Positions 37,307 through 45,242 of a DNA stretch of 64,000 nucleotides are shown here, in pieces. The notes under the pieces are model-generated. The model worked only from the letters and a program-made list of their open reading frames with translations. It made no database searches and had not been told where the DNA came from. Both the position numbers and the translations under genes were made by a program. The DNA is from Pseudomonas rustica. GTDB taxonomy: Bacteria; Pseudomonadota; Gammaproteobacteria; Pseudomonadales; Pseudomonadaceae. Within the stretch, counting starts at the first letter, position 1. Each line of letters starts with the position of its first letter. Location: the NCBI RefSeq assembly GCF_018336155.1, contig NZ_JAGYHF010000002.1, forward strand, positions 1 to 64,000, given 5' to 3'.

Positions 37307-39072
37307 TCAGCTTGATCCTGTTGAAGCCGCAACTCTTCCTCTGCCTGAGCAAATAATTTTTCGTAACCTTTGAATTTACCCATTCTTGACTTGTTGAGCA
37401 GAGAAACCTCAGACAGTTTCATCAGACAACGATAAGTCTTAACGAAGATTTCGTTGTAGGAATTCTGAATGTGCTGCTCAGGTGAGCTGACTTGACCGCA
37501 TTTCAGACACATTCTGACGTAGTGAGTGAGATTGTAATCATCAAGCGAGCTGAAATAATCATAATATTCAGCCTCGGTTTTTTTTGCGGCACTGTTTCTG
37601 ACATCTGTACTGTTAAATCCAGACACCTTGTAGGCATGCTCAATAAGCTCAGCTAAGCTTTTCTCAACTACCAAACCATCAAAGTATTCGTCAAGTTTTT
37701 GCTGAACGTAGTCGTGTTCCGGCCAACGAAACAAATCACTCTTCTTCTGGATATTTTTATTAAATACAATCGTATCAAAGTATTTATCAATAGCTGGCTT
37801 GATTTTATCATCACGTCCGGCCTCAGTGTAAACACAAGCGACACCATCCAAATTACTAACTTCAAAATTGACAAGAGACTTTTCAATCGCCAAATCGAAA
37901 GCTTCAAACACTTTATCTTCATTATCAAGAAAAGACGCATGATAGATATTCCAAGCATTCTGCAGCAAAGCGATTTCTGAGTCATGCTTGATTTTAGCTT
38001 CAAGAGCTTTGATAACTTCCTTCAAAGACTCTTCGTCAGCATACCCCTTCTTCACCAAATCAATGATAGCAACATCAAATTCATCGCAGCGAGTAAAGCC
38101 ATAGTCGTCAAGGTAATTAGTCTTTTCCTCGATAGATTTTTTCAACTTGGCTTCGACTTCATTCACTTCATCGCCGGGAAGGCCAGTATCAATATACCCT
38201 CCTCCATAATTCAGAATAAAATCGAGATCGACCTTCGCAGCATCACCGCTATATTTTGACAAAATAGCTAACGGCAAAACATGAAGAGCCTGTTCAATGA
38301 CATGATCGTTAGCACCCTCCAAAGTTTTTTTAAGTAGACCAGCAAAATAATCAATCTTCTTGAGCAAGCGAATATTATTAATATCCAACCTAGTGACATT
38401 CTTTGTAAGAATTTCATGTAATTTACTATTAGTAGAAAAAACGAGCCTTACAGATTCTTCTACAGAAGGATTGAACGTCACCTCATAGTCAAATACTTTC
38501 TCATGATACGAGAAAAAATCATCGCCAGATTTTAGCGTTCCATCGTTGAGGAGCATTACAACGCGGCAGTTTTTGCTTTCAATTAACAGGGAGATTAGAC
38601 CTAATACTTCTCTGTCGTGTAGCCCTGAACCCTTCCGCTCGAAATCATCGAGACAGACAAGCGTATCAGTAACGCGGAGGAACTGAAGACTCTCAACGAT
38701 TGGGCCAATACCTTTAACGCCCATCGCTGATACATCATTGAACAGGGATGAACCTTTACGCATCCACCCTGCGAATCGACCTGAAATGTCTTTGAGGTTA
38801 TCTTCAAACGAGCTTTCATCAGAAGCGATATGGGCACGCTCCCGATAAACCTTGTTTTCGTAGATTGATTTCTTCAAGTCTTTCAGACTATTCAGCCCAA
38901 AGAGAGAGACGTATGAGTAATTACGTTTATGGAACGAATCCCGGCTTTCAAGCACGACTTGTTTCCAAAGGTGGGTCTTACCCGTTCCCCAATCCCCTTT
39001 CAGAACAATTGCCCTATCTTTTTCTCCCTTGACGAAATCTACAAGGGCCGACTTAACTTTACTCACTGACAT
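37303..39072 (-). CDS. P-loop NTPase of accessory cluster (KAP/AAA-like), 589 aa
   Basis: Walker A is GDWGTGKT (residues 26-33). YVSLFGLNSLKDLKKSIYE (54-72) is a segment I associate with KAP-like or STAND-like NTPases. Walker B is LVCLDDFE (138-145) and a sensor-type strand CRVVMLLND follows at 169-177. The remaining 400 residues are helical and unrecognised; they may be an oligomerisation or sensing region. No transmembrane segment, unlike typical KAP proteins. The ATG at 39072 is chosen over the TTG at 39075 because GGAGG lies seven bases before it. It starts three bases after the preceding gene's stop, so they form one operon. Confidence 0.75.
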   Translation of the reverse strand: MSVSKVKSALVDFVKGEKDRAIVLKGDWGTGKTHLWKQVVLESRDSFHKRNYSYVSLFGLNSLKDLKKSIYENKVYRERAHIASDESSFEDNLKDISGRFAGWMRKGSSLFNDVSAMGVKGIGPIVESLQFLRVTDTLVCLDDFERKGSGLHDREVLGLISLLIESKNCRVVMLLNDGTLKSGDDFFSYHEKVFDYEVTFNPSVEESVRLVFSTNSKLHEILTKNVTRLDINNIRLLKKIDYFAGLLKKTLEGANDHVIEQALHVLPLAILSKYSGDAAKVDLDFILNYGGGYIDTGLPGDEVNEVEAKLKKSIEEKTNYLDDYGFTRCDEFDVAIIDLVKKGYADEESLKEVIKALEAKIKHDSEIALLQNAWNIYHASFLDNEDKVFEAFDLAIEKSLVNFEVSNLDGVACVYTEAGRDDKIKPAIDKYFDTIVFNKNIQKKSDLFRWPEHDYVQQKLDEYFDGLVVEKSLAELIEHAYKVSGFNSTDVRNSAAKKTEAEYYDYFSSLDDYNLTHYVRMCLKCGQVSSPEQHIQNSYNEIFVKTYRCLMKLSEVSLLNKSRMGKFKGYEKLFAQAEEELRLQQDQAE

Positions 39073-39075
39073 CAA

Positions 39076-40068
39076 TTAGCCTCCGGCCTTGTCATTATCC
39101 TTAATGAATGAAGGATATTTTTGTGGTTGCAGAATAAAAATATATTTAACAAATTTGAGATTAAGAGCCTCGTCCAACGCTTTCTGAAAATTGGAAATGG
39201 AATGAAGGGGCGATTCATCAACAAGCAAAGATCGCCAATGTATATTATTTTCAGCATCAGACTTTTTCAGCTTCAACAAAGTCTCTATTGCTCTATGTGC
39301 GACATTGCCAACATCAGAACGCACAGTAAAACTTTGCTTGATAGTTTCATCATCAATTTCAGTATTCTCATCTAGCTCGCAGGTATTTAATATCGAGAGA
39401 GTCCTAGGCGAAAACGTGTGATTTTTTTCTCCATTGTAATCCTGCAAATAGATATCTTCTATTCTAGTTTTCCAAGTCTCTGTATCACCATCACTTCCAT
39501 GAATTCCATCTTTTCGCAATTTCAGGTGCAGCCCCACGCCATCACCTAACTGGTAATGCATGTCACCGGCTAGCAGACTCATCAAACTATTCGACAAAGC
39601 TGAAAAGAAATTCACACGATAGTTTTTATTAAATCTCTCAAATAGAGAAATATCGAAAAGCGTCCAAATGCTGTGACGCTTCCAAGCAAACAATATCGGC
39701 ATACCCAACAACTCAGCATACTTGATTAGTTTTTCCCTATCTTTCGCTCTAAGAGTTAGGTTTTCATCCTGCTTAGTTTTTACTTCAACCAAAACTCTGT
39801 ATTGATTATTATCCGTGTTGAAAACGGCCAACAAATCAGGAACCTGAAAGGTATCTTTAGAAGATTTCGGAATTTGTTGTTGATCCAATTTATGGACAAG
39901 CGAACATTTGCCCAGCCAGCTACAGATTACGGCGAATTCGTCTTCTGCGGGCAAACCGAGATCTAGACGCAGAACCCGCTGAACCACTTGATCAGCATTT
40001 TCCCACCCACACTGTTCAAGTGCCTCATGAAGAATTCGACTCCGATCCATCAGCATAAGCTCATCCAT
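39076..40068 (-). CDS. PD-(D/E)XK nuclease-like protein of accessory cluster, 330 aa
   Basis: Residues 76-97 read VPDLLAVF, 12 residues, then VLVEVKTKQ: D78, E95 and K97 reproduce the catalytic core of restriction-type PD-(D/E)XK nucleases, and a helix after it (EKLIKYAELLGMPILFAWK) fits the fold. The rest is unrecognised. The start at MDELMLMD (40068) overlaps the upstream stop by eight bases, with GAGG nine bases before. It was probably acquired with its neighbours. It may cut DNA or RNA directly, or serve as the effector switched by the NTPase. Confidence 0.7.
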   Translation of the reverse strand: MDELMLMDRSRILHEALEQCGWENADQVVQRVLRLDLGLPAEDEFAVICSWLGKCSLVHKLDQQQIPKSSKDTFQVPDLLAVFNTDNNQYRVLVEVKTKQDENLTLRAKDREKLIKYAELLGMPILFAWKRHSIWTLFDISLFERFNKNYRVNFFSALSNSLMSLLAGDMHYQLGDGVGLHLKLRKDGIHGSDGDTETWKTRIEDIYLQDYNGEKNHTFSPRTLSILNTCELDENTEIDDETIKQSFTVRSDVGNVAHRAIETLLKLKKSDAENNIHWRSLLVDESPLHSISNFQKALDEALNLKFVKYIFILQPQKYPSFIKDNDKAGG

Positions 40069-41716
40069 GTATAACGTCCTCATCACTGCAAAGCAGCGGA
40101 GTTTCATCGGGTGCAATGGAAATCACCGAATCACTAGAATGGTTTGCCCTTCCAACACACCACAAAGATTGCCAGTCTTCCTTCCTAATACTTGAAAGAA
40201 AAACAATATCGAAACATGTTACTTTTTTCGACATTCTAGGCAATTGGATGACATTACCAAAAAAATCTATTGCAGGAGACTTTGCAATGATAATTTCATT
40301 GCGTTCTCTTGAGCACAAAGCCTTTATAGCCTTGCTGTCTTTATCATCAATACGAGCACTGAAAATGCTCTCCCCATAATCGAGCCTTCGAATCACATCA
40401 CCTTTGAAAAGCTGGGCATAGAGTTCGATGTATCGTTCATCCTGCAGCGTCAAGTCTAAGGTCTTCAATCTGAGCTGTTCAGGGATTTTCGAGGCAATAA
40501 TTCTAGAGCACTCAGCAATTTCTACTATCTTTTTCAATCGACCAAAAATCTCAGTGTAGTCACCATACGTCCCATCCCAAAGACGCATAGGCTCACCATT
40601 AAAAACTATTTCAACTGAAATCCTAGACTTGGGATATTTTACAACGAAATCATAGGCTCGTTTAATACGGTGATAATGCCTTAAATTATTGAACGGCTGC
40701 CCTAACCAACCAGCAACGTCGAAAGTATAGGTTGCTTCTACCTTGTAGCGGTCATAAATGAAATACCGATAAGTCAAGAATCCGTCTAAAGCTGAACCTT
40801 CAATATCAAACTGTTTTGAACCTTTCCCCATGAATGATTCAGTAGCAGCAAGCTCGAACTCCGAATCATCACTGACAAAATAGATACACGTTTCTAGTCG
40901 TCGTTTACTGGGAGTGAGCGTCAGCGTTCCCCCAACCATCACTTCATTAAGGTGTTCAAATAGTTTAGATCCTACGAATTTGAAATCCTTTGTAGGAATG
41001 TGAATAGGCTGCCCCACTTCAGTCATGACTTGCCATGCTTGATCAGCAGAAGCATTAGCCTCATCATCATTAAAAACTATCTGAATTGCTGGTGCAGGGT
41101 CAGCGACCGGAACCAACTGATGCACGACAGAACCGCTTGTTGCAGTGACGACAACCTTAAAATTTGGATCGATACAGTTTATTGTTTGTTCATAGCCTTC
41201 TACGACAGCAGAGACATCGAAATTTGCCGGACTGCCTGCCTTTGTAATCAGGAAGATGGTTGCTTCAAGAATCCCCGCACGAATTTCAGATTTAGCTTCG
41301 AATGGTGCCATTGGCATTACACCGACCCACCCAGACACATAGACTTGATGGCGGGCCTTCATTTCTTTTAAATGAGCTACTGTGTGAAATGTCTCTTCGT
41401 TGTCGATCAGCTTTGAGCACGAATAGCAAAGCCAGATACCGTTATCGAAATGTCTTCTCTGGGCTTTCGTTTGGCTCGCGTCAAACCGCTTGGCACCCGG
41501 CCCACTCGCAGCCGCACAGATGTGTGCAGCGACACCAATGCTATTTTTCCTGTCACCAGCATCTGTTGAGCCAACGGTGAAGACATGGCAACGCGAACAG
41601 AGGTTCGCCGCTCTCACAAGCAGCTCGATCTTAGTCACATCAGAAAAGTCGTCGCGGGTGCTTACGCTGGTTCCTTCTTCAACAACCTTTGGTGCTCTGT
41701 TCTTCCGTGGTGCCAT
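40061..41716 (-). CDS. HNH-like zinc-knuckle protein, first gene of accessory cluster, 551 aa
   Basis: Residues 35-112 hold C40-x-x-C43, AAHI with H65, then NGIWLCYSCSKLID with C97 and C100. This is the HNH fold as found at the N-terminus of several phage-defence proteins, where CxxCH is often replaced by CxxCA/S as here. Residues 130-551 are beta-rich and unrecognised, with no membrane segment. It is the promoter-proximal gene of the leftward cluster. The altered histidine leaves catalysis in doubt; the domain could bind rather than cut nucleic acid. The start is the first ATG. Confidence 0.7.
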   Translation of the reverse strand: MAPRKNRAPKVVEEGTSVSTRDDFSDVTKIELLVRAANLCSRCHVFTVGSTDAGDRKNSIGVAAHICAAASGPGAKRFDASQTKAQRRHFDNGIWLCYSCSKLIDNEETFHTVAHLKEMKARHQVYVSGWVGVMPMAPFEAKSEIRAGILEATIFLITKAGSPANFDVSAVVEGYEQTINCIDPNFKVVVTATSGSVVHQLVPVADPAPAIQIVFNDDEANASADQAWQVMTEVGQPIHIPTKDFKFVGSKLFEHLNEVMVGGTLTLTPSKRRLETCIYFVSDDSEFELAATESFMGKGSKQFDIEGSALDGFLTYRYFIYDRYKVEATYTFDVAGWLGQPFNNLRHYHRIKRAYDFVVKYPKSRISVEIVFNGEPMRLWDGTYGDYTEIFGRLKKIVEIAECSRIIASKIPEQLRLKTLDLTLQDERYIELYAQLFKGDVIRRLDYGESIFSARIDDKDSKAIKALCSRERNEIIIAKSPAIDFFGNVIQLPRMSKKVTCFDIVFLSSIRKEDWQSLWCVGRANHSSDSVISIAPDETPLLCSDEDVIHG

Positions 41717-42012
41717 CGTTCATAACTCGCTATCGTATGAGCGGAATCCTGTACAGGCGTTTTAACATCGAACGCTCAAGCACACCAAGTAATGGTGCTG
41801 GGATTGCCACCCGGATACGACCACTACCCTCGACCGATTTGAACTGAGCTGGGCTGTGAGGGACAACCTCGGCCACGAAATTTTCCTTCGTATAACCTAT
41901 ATCTGAGGACGTCGGACCTACGCCGCGTTTTCTGGCGCTGTCGCGACGGCATTTGCATGACCTCTCGGCTGTTGAAGGCAAGCAAAAACACTGACACAAC
42001 CTGGATCAAAAT
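41717..42012. other. Gap upstream of the accessory cluster; no certain gene
   Basis: On the minus strand an 89-codon frame beginning with TTG (41999-41730) ends 14 bases before the HNH-like gene. It has no ribosome site and no recognised motif, so it could be a remnant or chance. The promoter of the cluster should lie in this stretch; I see no confident -35/-10 pair. Confidence 0.4.
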
Positions 42013-42102
42013 TGTGGGAGCGGGCTTGCTCGCGAATGCGCTGGATCAGTCGACATTGAAGGTGACTGACACAGCGCTTTCGCGAGCAAGCCCGCTCCCA
42101 CA
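42013..42102. repeat. Inverted REP pair at the right edge of the accessory region
   Basis: TGTGGGAGCGGGCTTGCTCG at 42013 pairs with its reverse complement ending at 42102. The REP, which is core-genome DNA of Pseudomonas, suggests that the acquired segment ends to its left. Confidence 0.93.
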
Positions 42103-42242
42103 CTGACTGTATTTGCATCTTGAAATTGACGTGTTACCTGGCTTCTAAAACCCCGCGCGTACCGCTCTATCCCGCCAAAGTTCCCGCTTTAGAGCCTTGT
42201 CCATTCAGTCAAAAATTATTTTGGCGATTAGCCATCTTTTCT

Positions 42243-42270
42243 GAACTTTTGAAAAATCACTCCGGTCGGA
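42243..42270 (+). promoter_or_regulatory. Candidate AlgU (sigma-22) promoter for the lptF operon
   Basis: GAACTT (42243-42248), 17 bases, then TCGGA (42266-42270) fits the AlgU consensus GAACTT-N16/17-TCnnA. The P. aeruginosa orthologue of the operon it precedes, with lptF, is reported to depend on AlgU. The rest of 42103-42372 holds no gene. Confidence 0.6.
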
Positions 42271-42372
42271 AGCTGTAACCACGCCTGGAACGAGCGTTTC
42301 AAAAACGCCTTTCACACGACGCTTTTCGGCTCCTCGACCAGGATGGATTTAGATGTTTTCAGGAGATGCCTA

Positions 42373-42777
42373 ATGGAGTTGAAGACCATGAAAAACCAAA
42401 CCTCGTTTACCCACCTGCGCGGTCTGAAACTGGCTGCTCTGGCGATCGGCACCAGCTTCGTTCTGGCCGGTTGCGCCGGTAATCCACCGACCGAGCAATA
42501 CGCCGTGACGCAATCGGCCGTGAACAGCGCCGTCAGCGCTGGCGGTACCGAGTTCGCAGCGGTCGAGATGAAGCAAGCGCAGGACAAACTGAAACAAGCC
42601 GAAATCGCCATGCACGACAAGAAGTATGACGAAGCCCGCACCCTGTCCGAGCAAGCCGAGTGGGACGCTCGCGTAGCCGAACGCAAAGCTCAGGCAGCCA
42701 AGGCTGAACAAGCCGTGAAGGATTCCCAGAAAGGTGTTCAGGAACTGCGTCAGGAAAGTCAGCGCACCGTGCAATAA
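42373..42777 (+). CDS. DUF4398 lipoprotein, 134 aa
   Basis: A signal peptide with lipobox VLAGC is followed by a small helical domain (MKQAQDKLKQAEIAMHDKKYDEA), the DUF4398 pattern, and a coiled-coil tail. It lies just ahead of the OmpA-type lipoprotein and both are probably controlled by the upstream AlgU-type promoter. Two ATGs (42373 and 42388) both have acceptable ribosome sites; the first has AGGAG seven bases away and is preferred. Function unknown, likely envelope stress linked. Confidence 0.82.
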   Translation: MELKTMKNQTSFTHLRGLKLAALAIGTSFVLAGCAGNPPTEQYAVTQSAVNSAVSAGGTEFAAVEMKQAQDKLKQAEIAMHDKKYDEARTLSEQAEWDARVAERKAQAAKAEQAVKDSQKGVQELRQESQRTVQ

Positions 42778-42832
42778 GCGCGCATCCCGACCGCAAAGCT
42801 GAAACTTCTATCGATAGAAAGGACGACAAATT

Positions 42833-43621
42833 ATGCGTAAGCAACTGATGATCCCAGCTCTTCTGGCCGCAAGCGTTGCCCTGGCTGCCTGCTCCACTCC
42901 GCCTAACCCGAATCTGGAAAACGCGCGCACCAACTACGCCGGCCTGCAAGCCAACCCGCAGGCGAGCAAAGTCGCAGCGCTGGAAACCAAAGACGCCAGC
43001 GATTACCTGGACAAAGCCGACAAGGCTTATCTGGACAAGCAAGACGCGGCCAAGGTTGACCAACTGGCTTACCTGACCAATCAGCGCGTAGAAGTGGCCA
43101 AGCAGACCATCGCCCTGCGCACCGCTGAAAACAACCTGAAAAACGCCGCTGCCCAACGTGCTCAAGCGCGTCTGGATGCCCGTGATCAGCAGATCAAACA
43201 ACTGCAGGACAGCCTGAACGCCAAGCAGACAGATCGCGGTACGCTGGTGACTTTCGGTGACGTACTGTTCGCTACCGACCGTGCTGACCTGAAATCCAGC
43301 GGTCTGGTCAACATCAACAAACTGGCGCAGTTCCTTCAGGAAAACCCGGATCGCAAAGTGATCGTCGAGGGTTACACCGACAGCACCGGTACTGCCAGCC
43401 ACAACCAGACCCTGTCTGAGCGTCGCGCCAACTCCGTGCGTACCGCACTGGTGAAAATGGGCGTTGATCCAGCGCGCATCGTCGCTCAGGGTTATGGCAA
43501 GGAATACCCGGTTGCCGAGAACAGCAACGCTTCGGGCCGTGCGCAAAACCGTCGTGTGGAAGTGACCATTTCCAACGACAACCAGCCGGTTGTGCCACGT
43601 TCGGCTGTTAGCTCGAACTAA
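42833..43621 (+). CDS. lptF: OmpA-family outer-membrane lipoprotein (LptF-like)
   Basis: Lipobox ALAACS near residue 20, a long helical linker (residues about 45-135), then a peptidoglycan-binding OmpA_C domain with FGDVLFATDRADLKSSG, VEGYTDSTGT and the NRRVEV ending. The 262 aa length and the position after a DUF4398 lipoprotein match P. aeruginosa LptF, an AlgU-regulated, OprF-like lipoprotein that supports survival under stress. It probably tethers the outer membrane to the wall. A strong terminator follows. Confidence 0.85.
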   Translation: MRKQLMIPALLAASVALAACSTPPNPNLENARTNYAGLQANPQASKVAALETKDASDYLDKADKAYLDKQDAAKVDQLAYLTNQRVEVAKQTIALRTAENNLKNAAAQRAQARLDARDQQIKQLQDSLNAKQTDRGTLVTFGDVLFATDRADLKSSGLVNINKLAQFLQENPDRKVIVEGYTDSTGTASHNQTLSERRANSVRTALVKMGVDPARIVAQGYGKEYPVAENSNASGRAQNRRVEVTISNDNQPVVPRSAVSSN

Positions 43622-43638
43622 GCTGTAGGCTGTAACGC

Positions 43639-43676
43639 AAAAAGCCCCGCCTGAGTGATCAGGCGGGGCTTTTTTG
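43639..43676 (+). terminator. Rho-independent terminator after lptF
   Basis: AAAAAGCCCCGCCTGA, loop, TCAGGCGGGGCTTTTTT: a 12-pair GC-rich stem flanked by A and T runs, so it can work in both directions. Confidence 0.96.
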
Positions 43677-43694
43677 TACGGGCTGAAATGGCGG

Positions 43695-43843
43695 CCCCTC
43701 ACCCCAGCCCTCTCCCGAGGGAGAGGGAGCCGATTTGCGTCGCCTTCAGAATTTGTGTTCGACGCGATGGATCAGGTCGGCGTATAGCGAAAGAACGCAT
43801 CGATCAGTCCCCTCTCCCTCTGGGAGAGGGTTAGGGCGAGGGC
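43695..43843. repeat. Inverted pair of the CTCACCCCAGCCCTCTCCC repeat
   Basis: CCCCTCACCCCAGCCCTCTC at 43695 faces a degenerate inverted copy ending in GAGAGGGTTAGGGCGAGGGC. This GC-rich palindromic repeat is common between genes of proteobacteria and is distinct from the REP families. Confidence 0.8.
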
Positions 43844-43856
43844 TGAACCTGCAGAA

Positions 43857-44186
43857 TCACTCTTGCAGCTTCTGCGGGGTCTCTTCACCCATGCAGCGCA
43901 CGGCTTTTTTCTGCGCATTGATCAGCACACCGGTCAAACCTTTCTGCTCGGTATCAAACAACACCAGCACGCCATCAATGCACTGCGCCACTTGCGCTGC
44001 CGGCTCCAGCGAAACTTTGTAATCCTCCCCCGGCACCGTTTTGAGCATGGTGAATTCGTTGAGCAGCAACGCATCCTCGGGTTTGGCGAAGTGCAGGTAA
44101 CCGTAGTACCACAGCGCCCCGACGGTGCCGAGGATGCTGCAGATACCGGTGATGATCAGCGGGATGGCGTTGCGTTCTTCAGTCAT
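43857..44186 (-). CDS. Small membrane protein, 109 aa
   Basis: One membrane segment at residues about 9-29 (PLIITGICSILGTVGALWYY) followed by a periplasmic-type domain with two Cys (QCIDG, RCMGEE) that could form a disulfide. Function unknown. The start overlaps the upstream hydrolase stop by ATGA, so they are translationally coupled. Confidence 0.7.
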   Translation of the reverse strand: MTEERNAIPLIITGICSILGTVGALWYYGYLHFAKPEDALLLNEFTMLKTVPGEDYKVSLEPAAQVAQCIDGVLVLFDTEQKGLTGVLINAQKKAVRCMGEETPQKLQE

Positions 44187-45088
44187 TGCGGACTCTCATC
44201 TTCAGAATTCGGGGGTGTCGGGTAATTGGGGATTTCACCGAGGCGGCGCAGGCCGTTGAAATGCTCGGGATCTTCCAGATAGCGCAGCATCACCTGGCGC
44301 CACACCGGGTCGCCGAAGGTTTGCACATGGCCGCCGCGAGTCAGTTGCAGCACGCGCGGTGGCGGCGCAGCTTGATACAGACGGATGCCGTTGGAAAGCG
44401 GTACCAGCGGATCGTCGATGCTGTGGAAGATCAGCTTCGGCACGCCATTCAGCTGCGGCATCGAGTTGATCGCACTGTCGCCATCCGGCACCAGCCACGA
44501 CAGCGGTACTTGGAATGGCCAGGTCAGCCACGACGTGCTCAGCGCGTATTGGCCGACGCTGCGGTAACTGGCGGGCACGCCATCGAGCACCAACGCCTTC
44601 AGCTGCTTCTGCCGCTCCGGATGCTGCACCAGCCAATGCACGGCCATCGAACCGCCAAGGCTCTGGCCGAGGAGCACCAGCGGTTTGCCTTTGACTTCCG
44701 GCGCCTTGTCGAGCCAGGCGAACGCGGCGTCGATGTCCTGATAGATCGCCGGCAAACTCGGTTCGCCCTCGGACAAGCCATAACCGCGATAGTCGACCAG
44801 CAGCACTTGATAGCCGTTCTTCGGCAACCACCAACTGCCGCCCAGATGCATCGGCAAATTGCCGCCATTGCCGTGCAGATGCAGGACGGTGCCTTTGACC
44901 TCGACGCCGGGCTTGGCAGGCAGCCACCAGGCGTTGAGCTTCAAGCCATCGGCGGTGACCAGCGTGACGGTGCGGTAATCGAGTTTGGCTTTTTCCGGGG
45001 TGAAGATCTGGCCCGGTTCGGGGTAGAACAGCAGCGAACTGCAACCGCTGAGGGTCAGGAGCAGGCAGAAAATGCCGAGGATTCTCAT
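44183..45088 (-). CDS. Alpha/beta-hydrolase lipoprotein, 301 aa
   Basis: A signal peptide with lipobox LTLSGCS anchors the protein in the envelope. The hydrolase fold shows the oxyanion HGNGGN, the nucleophile elbow GQSLGG, the acid in SIDDPLVP and the His in RGGHVQTF, so the triad is complete. Relatives include Bem46/YfhR-like enzymes; substrate unknown, perhaps a lipid or peptide ester. It forms an operon with the small membrane protein. Confidence 0.85.
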   Translation of the reverse strand: MRILGIFCLLLTLSGCSSLLFYPEPGQIFTPEKAKLDYRTVTLVTADGLKLNAWWLPAKPGVEVKGTVLHLHGNGGNLPMHLGGSWWLPKNGYQVLLVDYRGYGLSEGEPSLPAIYQDIDAAFAWLDKAPEVKGKPLVLLGQSLGGSMAVHWLVQHPERQKQLKALVLDGVPASYRSVGQYALSTSWLTWPFQVPLSWLVPDGDSAINSMPQLNGVPKLIFHSIDDPLVPLSNGIRLYQAAPPPRVLQLTRGGHVQTFGDPVWRQVMLRYLEDPEHFNGLRRLGEIPNYPTPPNSEDESPQ

Positions 45089-45125
45089 CCGGTGAAACCT
45101 CGCAGAATTTGATAGTACGGTTTCA

Positions 45126-45230
45126 GATCGTTCCCACGCTCTGCGTGGGAATGCATCCCGTGACGCTCTGCGTCACAGTGGACGCGGAGCGTCCATGGCG
45201 GCATTCCCACGCGGAGCGTGGGAACGATCG
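45126..45230. repeat. Palindromic GATCGTTCCCACGCTC repeat, copy 1
   Basis: GATCGTTCCCACGCTCTGCG at 45126 is the reverse complement, with one mismatch or so, of the sequence ending at 45230. A second copy is at 47145. It is a dispersed intergenic repeat of Pseudomonas, unrelated to the REP cores. Confidence 0.85.
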
Positions 45231-45242
45231 GTCTGTAGTGGG

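Noticed and set aside
36139..41716. Toxin-antitoxin or type I restriction system
   Set aside because: There are no methyltransferase (DPPY/NPPF) or specificity-subunit features and the gene sizes do not fit small toxin-antitoxin pairs.
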